Assembly (NCBI GenBank): GCA_018819175.1
Contig: JAHJQQ010000038.1
Span: 1 to 60,728, forward strand
Length of the DNA: 60,728 nt
Source: Gammaproteobacteria bacterium
Lineage (GTDB): Bacteria; Pseudomonadota; Gammaproteobacteria; Thiohalobacterales; Thiohalobacteraceae
Reading direction: 5' to 3'
In this document: one piece after another, positions 52,789 to 60,728 of the stretch
How positions within the stretch are numbered: position 1 is the first letter of the stretch
Layout of the letters: each line of letters begins with the position of its first letter
Notes under the pieces: generated by a model
Told to the model about the DNA's origin: nothing
The model's input: only the letters and a program-made list of their open reading frames with translations
The model's database searches: none
Position numbers and translations under genes: made by a program

Positions 52789-54582
52789 TCAAGCGGGGGA
52801 ACTCTGCTGGAGTTCGTAGAGCTGCGCAAACAAGGCATGATTGCGCAGAAGCTCCGAGGGAGGACCCTGCTCCTTCACTCTCCCACCCTCAAACACCACG
52901 ATCATGTCCGAGTGCATCACGGTGGATAAACGATGCGCAATTGCTATGACGGTACAGTCGCGCCCCAGGGCACGGATAGAATCCATCACGACACTTTCCG
53001 ATATACTGTCAAGTGAATTGGTTGCCTCGTCCAGAATAAGAAGGTCCGCCTTTCTGAGGATTGCTCGTGCCAAGGCTATCCGCTGCTTCTGTCCACCTGA
53101 CAACCCCAGGCCATAATCGCCCACGTAGGTGTCATAGCCTTGTGGCAGCGTAGAAATGAAGCCATGCGCATCCGCCAGTCGGGCGGCGGCGACAATATCC
53201 TGCTCATCCGCATTGGGCTGACCATAGCCTATATTTTCGAGAATACTGGTGTTGAATATATGCGTATCCTGACTCACAACAGCCAAATGCTGGCGCCAGC
53301 TATGCAGTTCTAATTCGGGTAGCGGCATGCCATCCACAAGGATACTTCCACGCTGTGGATCGTAGAAACGGAGCAGCAATGCGATCAGGGTAGATTTGCC
53401 TGCTCCAGAGGGACCAACGAAAGCGATACGCTGCCCGCGCGGAATTTCTATCGTGACGTCCGTGAGTGCCCAGTCACTTCCGGCATTATAGCGGAACGAT
53501 ACATTGTCAAAACGGACAGCATCCGTTAATCCATCGAAGGACATATGCCCCGAGCGTATCGACCGTTTCTCGCTCTCATGCAGGAGTTGAGTCAGCTGCT
53601 CAACCTCCGGGGCTGCGGCGACAAGTGTATTCCGACCTTCATCAAGTTCCAGTACCTGCGGATGCAACCGATAGAGGATAAATATAAAGACCAGGACCAT
53701 GGACAGGTTGCTCGGTTCTTTCAGCGCTGTGTACAGAACAATGATTAGTAATGTTCCTGCCAACATCTGTGCAACGGGCGTGATAAGTCCGGCGATTTTG
53801 CGCAGCTCAAATTCGATGCCACTGACAAGCTTGGAATTCTTTGCAAAGCGCTCGCGCTCGCGTTTCTCCCCAGTGTATGAGCGGATAGTCCGCATTCCAT
53901 TGAGAATCTCCAATGCACGTTGTCCAAGGTCTTGTTCAGCTGCTAAGTGTTGTTTTGACAGAGCTTCGACGCGCAAGGTCAGCAGCTTTACGATAAGCGA
54001 GATTGCTGCCAATGCGACTCCAACGAATAATGTCATCTCCCATGATAGCAACATCAGAAATATCGTGAACACCAGCACCATGGAAAAATTGACGATAAGA
54101 CCGAGCAACGTCCAGATTGTCGCATTGGCGGTACCGATCACGCTGTCCAATGTGTTTAGCATATCCCCCGGGCGCATGCGTTCGAGGTAACTCAGATCCG
54201 TATCAAGAAGTTGTGTCATAACGCGATCACGCAGGGATTGTTCCATTTCCAGATCAATCTTCGCTGCGCGCACGGATGCCACATAGCTCAGCACGCTTCT
54301 GAATAATATCAAGCCGAAGATCGACAGTGAGATGATGGCCAGGCGGTCTGAAGGAGGTATCGCAGAAAATATCTGCGCGAGCTGAGTTCCAAGCCAGTTG
54401 TCGTCGTCAGGAGCGAAGGATTCCTGGTCGAGGCTGGCCAGAAATGGGATGAACAGGCTGATGCCGATTCCTTCTGCCAGCGATTCGAGGATACCGAGCA
54501 CGGCCAGGATTCCCATGCGCCCAGAATATGGTCGCAACAGGACGCCTAACTTTCTAATGACACTCAGCTCTGCATGGAACAT
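52789..54582 (-). CDS. ABC exporter, fused permease and ATPase (MsbA-like)
   Basis: I start at the ATG at 54582 (597 aa); a TTG at 54600 is possible. Six membrane helices (about 30-310) precede an ATPase with Walker A GPSGAGKSTLIALLLRFYDP, Q-loop VVSQDTHIFNTSILENIGYG, signature LSGGQKQRIALARAI, Walker B LLILDEATNSLD and H-loop IAIAHRLSTV. One of a homodimer; probably exports a lipid-linked saccharide or glycolipid. Last gene of the minus-strand polysaccharide operon. Confidence 0.92.
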   Translation of the reverse strand: MFHAELSVIRKLGVLLRPYSGRMGILAVLGILESLAEGIGISLFIPFLASLDQESFAPDDDNWLGTQLAQIFSAIPPSDRLAIISLSIFGLILFRSVLSYVASVRAAKIDLEMEQSLRDRVMTQLLDTDLSYLERMRPGDMLNTLDSVIGTANATIWTLLGLIVNFSMVLVFTIFLMLLSWEMTLFVGVALAAISLIVKLLTLRVEALSKQHLAAEQDLGQRALEILNGMRTIRSYTGEKRERERFAKNSKLVSGIEFELRKIAGLITPVAQMLAGTLLIIVLYTALKEPSNLSMVLVFIFILYRLHPQVLELDEGRNTLVAAAPEVEQLTQLLHESEKRSIRSGHMSFDGLTDAVRFDNVSFRYNAGSDWALTDVTIEIPRGQRIAFVGPSGAGKSTLIALLLRFYDPQRGSILVDGMPLPELELHSWRQHLAVVSQDTHIFNTSILENIGYGQPNADEQDIVAAARLADAHGFISTLPQGYDTYVGDYGLGLSGGQKQRIALARAILRKADLLILDEATNSLDSISESVVMDSIRALGRDCTVIAIAHRLSTVMHSDMIVVFEGGRVKEQGPPSELLRNHALFAQLYELQQSSPA

Positions 54583-54688
54583 GGGGGTATGATGCGGCAA
54601 CCTGAGTGCCAGTAGGTGAATATTTTGTTAATGATTAACAATCTCGGTCTGTTATGAAGACCGCGGCAGGACTCGTTATACGCCTGAT

Positions 54689-56467
54689 TCATAGATCAGT
54701 AGGACGCCGATTGGCGGCACGCTCCATCTTTTCTTTGAATTTCACGAGTACCTGTACTTTGTCTTTGAGTACTTTCATGATAATGCTCTTGATGAATGGT
54801 TTTATACGATGATAAACCACGAATAGCAGGACTAGCTGCCATTTTTTCTGGTAAACGTGCAGCTCTTTGCTCGTTCGTGCGGTTGACGTCCAACGAAGTT
54901 TATTATTGAGAAAACTACCCAAGAAATCGTATTCCTCGCAGCTTCCGTTGAAGCAGGACTCGAGCTCCATGTATTCGAGTAAAGTCCCGAGAGAATACTT
55001 GTTGTACTCATGATCATGTGCAATGTGTAACGAGTAAAAAGTATTATTGAATTCCAAGCCAAAAGTGCCGGCAATTGGCTGGTTGTCCAATGTAAGGAAT
55101 CGTATATGGAACTGTCCCGTTTTGCCAAACTCGTCGGCGAGCGCCTCATAAAACCGGTAATAGTGTCCATGCTTGCTGGGACCAACACGGGCCGCGCCTT
55201 TCCAGCTCTTTTTCTCGATCTGTTCGTACCAACTCAATTTCTCCAGCACATCCGGGTGAGACTTGCACTCAATGTACTCGAATTCCCCTATCGAACCTAG
55301 CTTCTTGCGTGCGGCTTTGAGATTTTTGCGCATGCGTGCAGATAGGGACTTACTGTATGCTTCCCAGGTGGTATCCGTTCGTAGATATGGCGCAACAGCA
55401 TCCTTGGTGACCGCCGTAAGATATCCATACTCATGCATTTCATCGCGAAATCCGGACAGTACGAAACTGTCCTCCCGTTGTTCGTAGAGTCGAACAAGAT
55501 CCCAGCGTTGCTCATTCTGCTTTAGGAATCTGGCTGTGAGCGTGGAACAGATTTCCGCCTGATCACCGAACAGAAATTTCGGTCGGTCCACCTCCCAATT
55601 GATACCGATAAAGCCCAATTCCCTGAAAATCTTCCCGTAGTACAAGACAGGTCCTACCTGAAGCGGAGCAATACCGATCACCTCGTCACCGTGGCGAATG
55701 ACTAGGATTAGCAAGCTTCTTGAAAGACCGAAGTGACGCCACCAGATCCGCTGATATTCATAACTTTGGAATATTGTAGGTTCTGGCGTCTTAAGCAAGA
55801 GATCGTTCCAATATGGTATTAACGCATGCCATTCATCCTCGTCACTCCAGGTCTCAACCGAATATGCGCTATCGTTTACGTGGTAAATCTGCCGGTCGTG
55901 GCGGAGAGGTTGTCGACTAATGGTGGAAGTGCCCTGGTTTTGCGCCTGCGGGTGCCAGCGAAATGCGTATTGCGCCTCGCCCTGTTTTATCTTGCCTGTG
56001 GGTTGCGTTTCGGTCAGCTCATAGCCATTACGCCTAAAGAATTGCTTATGCTTCATCCAGAGCTTGCGAATAGACTCCACGCCATGGGCTTCCAGTGGAT
56101 GAGCCGGATAGAGTACGCGCAGATAGCGGATATAGGCGGACAGCAAACGACCAAAGTACTGTCTATATTCCGGATGTATGGCGATGTCATCGACATAAAC
56201 GACATACTCGCCAGGCATCCGACTTATGGATGACTCCTTTGCCTCATGAGAGATAAGATATCCGATCAGGCGCCTTCCTGCATAAAGACCAAGATTGATT
56301 CCCCAGCCGGTTTTGTCCACGAACGTCAACAGGTCGCGGAAATATGACTTTCCTTCTCGCATTTCTCGCTTGTGACAGACACGTTCGAGTCGGGATACTG
56401 CACCAACGTCGTGTGCGCTGAGTGAGTCAACGAATATTATGTCATTCACTGAATGCACCATGCACAT
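54689..56467 (-). CDS. Two-domain acyltransferase: N-terminal GNAT plus C-terminal FemAB/BioF2-like
   Basis: The 592-aa product has an N-terminal GNAT-like domain (about 10-165: YLISHEAKESS, EYVVYVDDIAIHPEYRQYFG) and a C-terminal FemAB-like domain (about 200-560: WNDLLLKTPEPTIFQSYEYQ, SLSARMRKNLKAARKKL, FHIRFLTLDNQPIAGTFGLE, EEYDFLGSFLNNKLRWTSTA). The latter resembles the FemAB-type proteins typical of exosortase and capsule loci. Predicted to decorate polysaccharide or peptidoglycan precursors in the cytoplasm. A basic C-terminal tail follows. Gap of 105 bp to the GT4 gene, 106 bp to the ABC gene. Confidence 0.82.
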   Translation of the reverse strand: MCMVHSVNDIIFVDSLSAHDVGAVSRLERVCHKREMREGKSYFRDLLTFVDKTGWGINLGLYAGRRLIGYLISHEAKESSISRMPGEYVVYVDDIAIHPEYRQYFGRLLSAYIRYLRVLYPAHPLEAHGVESIRKLWMKHKQFFRRNGYELTETQPTGKIKQGEAQYAFRWHPQAQNQGTSTISRQPLRHDRQIYHVNDSAYSVETWSDEDEWHALIPYWNDLLLKTPEPTIFQSYEYQRIWWRHFGLSRSLLILVIRHGDEVIGIAPLQVGPVLYYGKIFRELGFIGINWEVDRPKFLFGDQAEICSTLTARFLKQNEQRWDLVRLYEQREDSFVLSGFRDEMHEYGYLTAVTKDAVAPYLRTDTTWEAYSKSLSARMRKNLKAARKKLGSIGEFEYIECKSHPDVLEKLSWYEQIEKKSWKGAARVGPSKHGHYYRFYEALADEFGKTGQFHIRFLTLDNQPIAGTFGLEFNNTFYSLHIAHDHEYNKYSLGTLLEYMELESCFNGSCEEYDFLGSFLNNKLRWTSTARTSKELHVYQKKWQLVLLFVVYHRIKPFIKSIIMKVLKDKVQVLVKFKEKMERAANRRPTDL

Positions 56468-56572
56468 GCTCGGCCGCTACCCCGTCTAGAGTAAGCAGGC
56501 ACATGTATTTTCGAGTACCGAAGATATGCATATTGATCTCCGTAATCGGCCGGCAATCAAACAGAAGAGTAC

Positions 56573-57700
56573 TCATTTTATTTTAGAAACGCCGCGATTG
56601 AGATCCACGATACGGTCGAATTCATTTGAATACTTTTGGGCAACGGAGGGCCAATCAAACTCACGAGCTCGATTCAGTGCAAGTTCTTTTAAGCGACGAA
56701 TTTCAACCTCGTCCTCCATAAGGCGGTTCAATGCATCCTTTAGATGCTGGGCGCTGGCCGCTGTCGTAGTTACGCCTGCATCGCCAATTACCTCTCTGCA
56801 GCTATCTATATCACTCGCGATAATGGCGCATCCTGCTTCCATCGCTTCCAATAACACTATCGGGAAGTTTTCGCGCAACGATGGGAAAACGAATATTTTT
56901 GATGTGTTATATAAATCCTGCAATGGCTGCCCTTGTACATAACCCATGAATTCGACCTTGGGCCGTATACCCTTCGCAAGTGTCTTCAATGTTTTCAAAT
57001 AGGGTCCATCGCCAGCGATCACTACCTTCCAATCGGTGTCCATATCGCGAATTGCATTGAGCAGGAACTGCACGCCTTTTCTTTTGAATAGTCTTGATAC
57101 GACGAGGATCTGGTTTTTCTTTACCGCTACTGGCGCTGTTTTGACCGTAATGCCATTGGATATGATTGTTATGGGGTGATCGGAATACAACCGGACGAGT
57201 CTTTTGATGTGATTCGAAGGACAGATCAAGCCAACACTGTTTCTTACGATGGCTTGCCATAGCCAGTTTGTTAATTTATGTGCTAGTTGGAAGCGGTCTG
57301 GGTTATAGCCAGGGACATCGGACCCGTGCACGGTAATGATGTATGGCAGACCGATCACCTTGTTCAGAAGATATGCCACCAGTCCGGTCGGATAAATGAA
57401 ATGAGTATGGATCAGATCGTAGTGGTTCTGGCGGATCATTCCTAACGCATGGCGAAAGGACGGGTATATCTGGGTTATAAGTTCGGGCGTGGTCGTGTAA
57501 TGCCGGTGACGCCGCAGACAGTTGACGCGGTGGATGTGGACACCTTCGATAACCTCTCTTGCCGGTAGATCTTTCATGCCGGAGGTTACCAACTCGACTT
57601 CATGTCCCACCTTGACCAGTTCTTCGGCCAGGCCCTTGGCAACTACGCCACCGCCGCCGCCGAGTGGTGGATATTCATAGGTGAGGCACAGCAACTTCAC
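56573..57700 (-). CDS. Glycosyltransferase family 4
   Basis: The 375-aa product is a GT-B enzyme: N-terminal LCLTYEYPPLGGGGGVVAKG (donor loop), middle VHGSDVPGYNPDRF, then ILVVSRLFKRKGVQFLLNAI and the C-terminal nucleotide-sugar site PSLRENFPIVLLEAMEAG with ENFPIVLLE (the EX7E motif). Transfers a sugar to a lipid-linked or polysaccharide acceptor. Overlaps the CapK-like gene by four bases (ATGA), so it is translationally coupled. Confidence 0.93.
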   Translation of the reverse strand: MKLLCLTYEYPPLGGGGGVVAKGLAEELVKVGHEVELVTSGMKDLPAREVIEGVHIHRVNCLRRHRHYTTTPELITQIYPSFRHALGMIRQNHYDLIHTHFIYPTGLVAYLLNKVIGLPYIITVHGSDVPGYNPDRFQLAHKLTNWLWQAIVRNSVGLICPSNHIKRLVRLYSDHPITIISNGITVKTAPVAVKKNQILVVSRLFKRKGVQFLLNAIRDMDTDWKVVIAGDGPYLKTLKTLAKGIRPKVEFMGYVQGQPLQDLYNTSKIFVFPSLRENFPIVLLEAMEAGCAIIASDIDSCREVIGDAGVTTTAASAQHLKDALNRLMEDEVEIRRLKELALNRAREFDWPSVAQKYSNEFDRIVDLNRGVSKIK

Positions 57701-58950
57701 TTGCCCTGCTCCACGAGGGATTGGACGGCGCGGAATTTGCCATTTCCTTCACTAGGCAGCGTTTCATGATACTGGAACGTCACATCGAGCTGAGTGCCAA
57801 CGATTCCCTGAACGATTTTCCGGATATCCCGATCGAGGTGCGCCTGGGCACCAGGGGCGGATTGAATGGACACCCTGATGTGGTCGTAGGTGTCTTGCAG
57901 GATTTGAAAGCGCTCCAGTCCTTCCAGGATCTCAAGCTGGCAGATAAACGAATACGGGGAAATAGACGCTCCACTGCGCAGCTTGATCGTGTCAACGACA
58001 CGCCCTTCGACACGCTCCAGCCGGGACAGACCGCGGCCGCAGACACAAGGCTCAGCGGCTTGCAGAGCAGCCAGATCGCCGGAGTCGTACCGGATCAGGG
58101 GCATTGAATACAGATTCAGGTTTGTCATGGCCATCCTTAGCGTGCCTCCTGAGTCTGATATCGGCAGATAATCAACGATTATTGAGTCATCCGAGACATG
58201 ATATCCGTCATGTGCCTGACACTCCCAGGCCACCAAGCCCATCTCCGTCAGGCCGTAAAAATCGAACACCTTGGCCTTGAAAGTGCGCTCCAGTCGCTGT
58301 CGTGTCCTCTCATCCAGGGTCTCTGCTGTCCAGACCACGGATTTCAGGAAATCTAGAGCCTGTCCAGTATCGAGTATCTTTCCGGCCAGCTGCCGGAGTG
58401 GCGTCCCACTGCCATAGAGTACCGAAGGCCGGAAAGCCTCAATGCGCTCAAGCAGCCGATCTGCTGGCTCCTCAGGAGAAGCTTTTTCCCAGCGCAGCCA
58501 GGATTTACCACTGCCCCCATGCCTATCCGTAATCAGCAGCAGGCGATCGCCGAGCCGGTAACCGGTGGCCATGAGGCCCCGCAAGAAGCGCATGTTCCGA
58601 TTAAGCACATAATCCTTGTCCAGGTAGACCGAAAAAGGTGTCCCGGATGAGCCACTGCTCGAATCGTGCTGTAACTCCGCGCGCTTGAAACGGGAGCTGA
58701 TCAGTTCATTCGGATCTTGCTGGATTAAGGTCTGCTTTGTTGACACGGGGATCCGCTGCAGGTCGTTGAGCGTAGCGATTGTCGATGGCGAAATGCCAGC
58801 CTGATCGAACAGCTTTCTATAATAAGGCACCGTCGTATAGGCATGCTGAACTAAGCGCACGAGCTTGCGTTCCTGCATGCGCTTAATACGTTCGGGCTCC
58901 CACCACTGGCTGGAGAAGACTGCTCGGTAGTTGTCCAGTATCGAATACAT
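57697..58950 (-). CDS. CapK/PaaK-like adenylate-forming enzyme
   Basis: The 417-aa product belongs to the phenylacetate-CoA ligase-like group found in polysaccharide loci (CapK): YTTVPYYRKLFDQAGISPST, the SSGSSGTPFSVYLDKDYVL phosphate-binding motif, FDFYGLTEMGLVAWECQ, RYDSGDLAALQAAEPCVCGRGL with its Cys pair and GRVVDTIKLRSG. Presumably activates an acyl or organic acid for transfer to the polymer. Substrate unknown. Coupled to the GT4 gene. Confidence 0.9.
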   Translation of the reverse strand: MYSILDNYRAVFSSQWWEPERIKRMQERKLVRLVQHAYTTVPYYRKLFDQAGISPSTIATLNDLQRIPVSTKQTLIQQDPNELISSRFKRAELQHDSSSGSSGTPFSVYLDKDYVLNRNMRFLRGLMATGYRLGDRLLLITDRHGGSGKSWLRWEKASPEEPADRLLERIEAFRPSVLYGSGTPLRQLAGKILDTGQALDFLKSVVWTAETLDERTRQRLERTFKAKVFDFYGLTEMGLVAWECQAHDGYHVSDDSIIVDYLPISDSGGTLRMAMTNLNLYSMPLIRYDSGDLAALQAAEPCVCGRGLSRLERVEGRVVDTIKLRSGASISPYSFICQLEILEGLERFQILQDTYDHIRVSIQSAPGAQAHLDRDIRKIVQGIVGTQLDVTFQYHETLPSEGNGKFRAVQSLVEQGK

Positions 58951-59000
58951 CAGTGTCGCCCGAGTTCTTGCTGATTCGTTAGCTTCGGTTGTAACAGTAG

Positions 59001-60194
59001 TTATGTTCTACTGAACAGGGCTTCATTAAATTGGTTTAACCTATTACGTAGATCACCTACCGTAGACGTGAGATCGTTCCGTGACTGCAGCGTCTGCGAC
59101 ATGCGCAATACAAGGGCGTCGACATCATTGGCCGCCACGAAATGATCAAGCGGGATCACTGCATCTTCACGCCCTATCAGTGAGAAAAACCCCCTGAATT
59201 TCTGATTGTAGGCTAAGCCAATGGCGGGAACGCCCACACCGGCCGCGAGAATGGCCGGATGCATGCGTGCAGTCAGCATGAGCTGCATATGACTGAGTAC
59301 CGCTTGATATAGTCGCGGATCATTGATGTGGATTAGGGCGGCGTTGCCTGAGTGCATCTGCCCAATGGTTCGCTGACAGATGTCCGCGTCGTTCTCATGC
59401 GCCACATTGTAGGTTGGCAGAAAAACGAAAAAGGCACCCGTCTGTGCTGACAGCTTATCAAGGGCTTTAGCCACCAGATCGATCATTTGGTCGCACTGCT
59501 TCTGCCCGCGGGTTTTGTTCAGGCCCAATTTGTAGGCATATTGGTAAGGAATCCAAGTGCGCCCTTTATGAAACCATTGCCGCAGGGCAACACCAATCAG
59601 TGGCCGACCATCCATCGGTACGCCGTTCATCTCCAGCAGTGATTTGGCCTGCTCATTGCTGCCCGGCGCGAGCAGCAATGCCGGATCGGGGATGACATGG
59701 ACCGTTTTGGTGGTCAACGGCTGTAAGGTTTCATGCGCCCTGTGGTCACGAACGCTGATCGGATCAAGGCATGACAATGCAATCCGCCCCGCAAACCGAC
59801 TGGTCTTTGCCTGCAAGGGTCCCGCCCCTATGGAGTAACCTGCGATACGGCGTGAGAACAGTCGCACAAACAATAAGCGCGCGGCCCAGTAGGGCATCTT
59901 TATCAGGCTGTCGTCATCCTGGAACAACCCTCCACCGCCACACAGTACCAAGTCACTTATTCGGGCCGAGCGGATCAGCGCGGGCAATCCCTGTATGCCC
60001 TTCGGAATGATGACGTCGGCTATGCTGCGGTGATCTAATTCAGTCGCGCTCGATACAGCATGGATAATGACGTTGGGGTTGTAGCGCCTGAGCGCATCAC
60101 AGGTGGCACGGGCAATGGCAGCGTCGCCAAGGTTACCGTCCGCATCGCCTGCCAGGATAAGGACATTGCGCAGTTTGTGGGTGTCACTCAACAT
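59001..60194 (-). CDS. Polysaccharide pyruvyl transferase family protein
   Basis: The ATG at 60194 (397 aa, MLSDTHKLRNVLILAGDADGN) is chosen because family similarity begins at once; the frame extends to 60284 without support. Seen: NVLILAGDADGNLGDAAIA, LCGGGGLFQDDDSL, GYSIGAGPLQ, ISVRDHRAHETLQ, VIPDPALLLAPG and LTARMHPAILAAGVGVPAIGLAYNQK. These are the CsaB/WcaK-type motifs for transferring pyruvate from PEP to a polymer sugar (or related function). First gene of the minus-strand polysaccharide operon as seen here. Confidence 0.9.
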   Translation of the reverse strand: MLSDTHKLRNVLILAGDADGNLGDAAIARATCDALRRYNPNVIIHAVSSATELDHRSIADVIIPKGIQGLPALIRSARISDLVLCGGGGLFQDDDSLIKMPYWAARLLFVRLFSRRIAGYSIGAGPLQAKTSRFAGRIALSCLDPISVRDHRAHETLQPLTTKTVHVIPDPALLLAPGSNEQAKSLLEMNGVPMDGRPLIGVALRQWFHKGRTWIPYQYAYKLGLNKTRGQKQCDQMIDLVAKALDKLSAQTGAFFVFLPTYNVAHENDADICQRTIGQMHSGNAALIHINDPRLYQAVLSHMQLMLTARMHPAILAAGVGVPAIGLAYNQKFRGFFSLIGREDAVIPLDHFVAANDVDALVLRMSQTLQSRNDLTSTVGDLRNRLNQFNEALFSRT

Positions 60195-60622
60195 TAGGCA
60201 AAACACCAGTACAGGTAAATTGATAGTACTATTGTTATGCAGATGATAACACCTTGATCTTGCACTGAACTTACAGGATCTCAAGCTGCAAGTTCAGGTA
60301 CAGCGGTGAAAGGCTTGGCCGTACTTGAACACCCGTTGAAAAGACATGGAGAGGCTAGACCGAAGTCGAACAGCCGCCAGTAGCCATGGGCCAGGTGGGC
60401 GATGCGGCTAGGCTTATAGTGATGTTGAATCACTATGGCGCTATTCGGCGAGGATGAACCGGGGTGAAATGTAATTGAAGTCACGTGACCCAAGGCGCGT
60501 GAACTGACTGGGATGTCCCGTTTCACTTACTGATGGCCTGACACGCTTACGGTCAACAAACTAGATTATGGTTGCTTGCGATTCTATCTATTGATCATTA
60601 CCAATTGGGATGACACAAACGC
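60195..60622. other. Intergenic region before the right terminal repeat
   Basis: About 430 bp upstream of the pyruvyl transferase. It must hold the promoter of the leftward polysaccharide operon if the operon begins here. A minus-strand frame at 60281-60526 shows no protein-like features. Nothing else recognised. Confidence 0.4.
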
Positions 60623-60728
60623 CCCTCTCCCTAACCCTCTCCCCGCAAGCGGGGAGAGGGGATAACCCCCTCTCCCGCCGGGGCGGGAGAGGGTTGGGGA
60701 GAGGGTGGCGAAGTTCTTAAATCGAGCA
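60623..60728. repeat. Nested-hairpin repeat, right copy
   Basis: Identical to bases 1-106 including the non-palindromic tail TGGCGAAGTTCTTAAATCG. The identity runs exactly to the end of the window, so the real extent of the repeat is not known from here. Confidence 0.85.

Noticed and set aside
1..60728. Interpretation of the window as a complete circular plasmid because of identical ends
   Set aside because: It carries essential single-copy chromosomal genes and a dif site but no replication or partition gene; the shared ends are a hairpin repeat likely to occur elsewhere.

Overview
The window looks like a chromosomal segment of a gammaproteobacterium of moderately high GC. Four things support this: the gene order tmk-holB-pilZ-tatD as in Pseudomonas, a complete System I cytochrome c maturation operon (ccmABCDEFGHI), a FadE/FadI/FadJ-type beta-oxidation operon, and a dif site matching the E. 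coli dif at 26 of 28 positions. I cannot name the genus from sequence alone.

Left part (165-20509). Reading leftwards from about 14548, the complete ccm operon runs with almost no gaps into a di-heme b-type membrane protein, a 21-heme cytochrome, a 27-heme cytochrome built of tandem repeats, and a periplasmic-domain plus outer-membrane beta-barrel protein. Divergently, from the same intergenic region, come a membrane-anchored ferredoxin/FAD oxidoreductase, an exported Sel1/ankyrin protein, a DUF6502-like putative DNA-binding protein and a DUF5666-like lipoprotein. I read the set as a possible electron conduit from NAD(P)H across both membranes (48 c-type hemes in two proteins), linked to the machinery that makes its hemes covalent. 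The same 16-bp palindrome lies in the shared intergenic region and 2 bp before the DUF6502 start codon, so a common operator and autoregulation are plausible. This is the strongest candidate for an undescribed system.

Middle (20572-37448). Housekeeping genes (tmk, holB, pilZ, tatD-like, a second PilZ protein), a five-gene fatty acid beta-oxidation operon on the minus strand, a YiiX-like hydrolase, a class V aminotransferase-like enzyme and a large PAS-GGDEF-EAL protein.

dif and the accessory island (37479-41158). Directly after the GGDEF-EAL gene lies a near-perfect dif site. It is followed by an unknown ORF, a frameshifted CsrA-family gene, a TIR-domain protein with an unknown partner (probable anti-phage module) and a zot gene of a filamentous phage (inovirus) cut off right after its P-loop. 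This is the expected appearance of a decayed Xer-integrated phage or cargo island.

Right part (41362-60194). A CHAD protein, a SpoIIAA-like protein, a DUF1540 protein, two lipoproteins with Ig/FN3-type domains, then parts of an exosortase (PEP-CTERM) and extracellular polysaccharide locus: a PEP-CTERM-locus ATPase, a PEP-CTERM protein, two FemAB/GNAT-type acyltransferase-like proteins, an ABC exporter, a GT4 glycosyltransferase, a CapK/PaaK-like ligase and a polysaccharide pyruvyl transferase. The exosortase itself is not in the window.

The first and last 106 bases are identical, in the same orientation, and consist of nested hairpins. Because the window carries essential chromosomal genes and dif, I interpret this as a dispersed repeat or assembly overlap, not as proof of a 60-kb circle. 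No tRNA, rRNA or CRISPR array was recognised.
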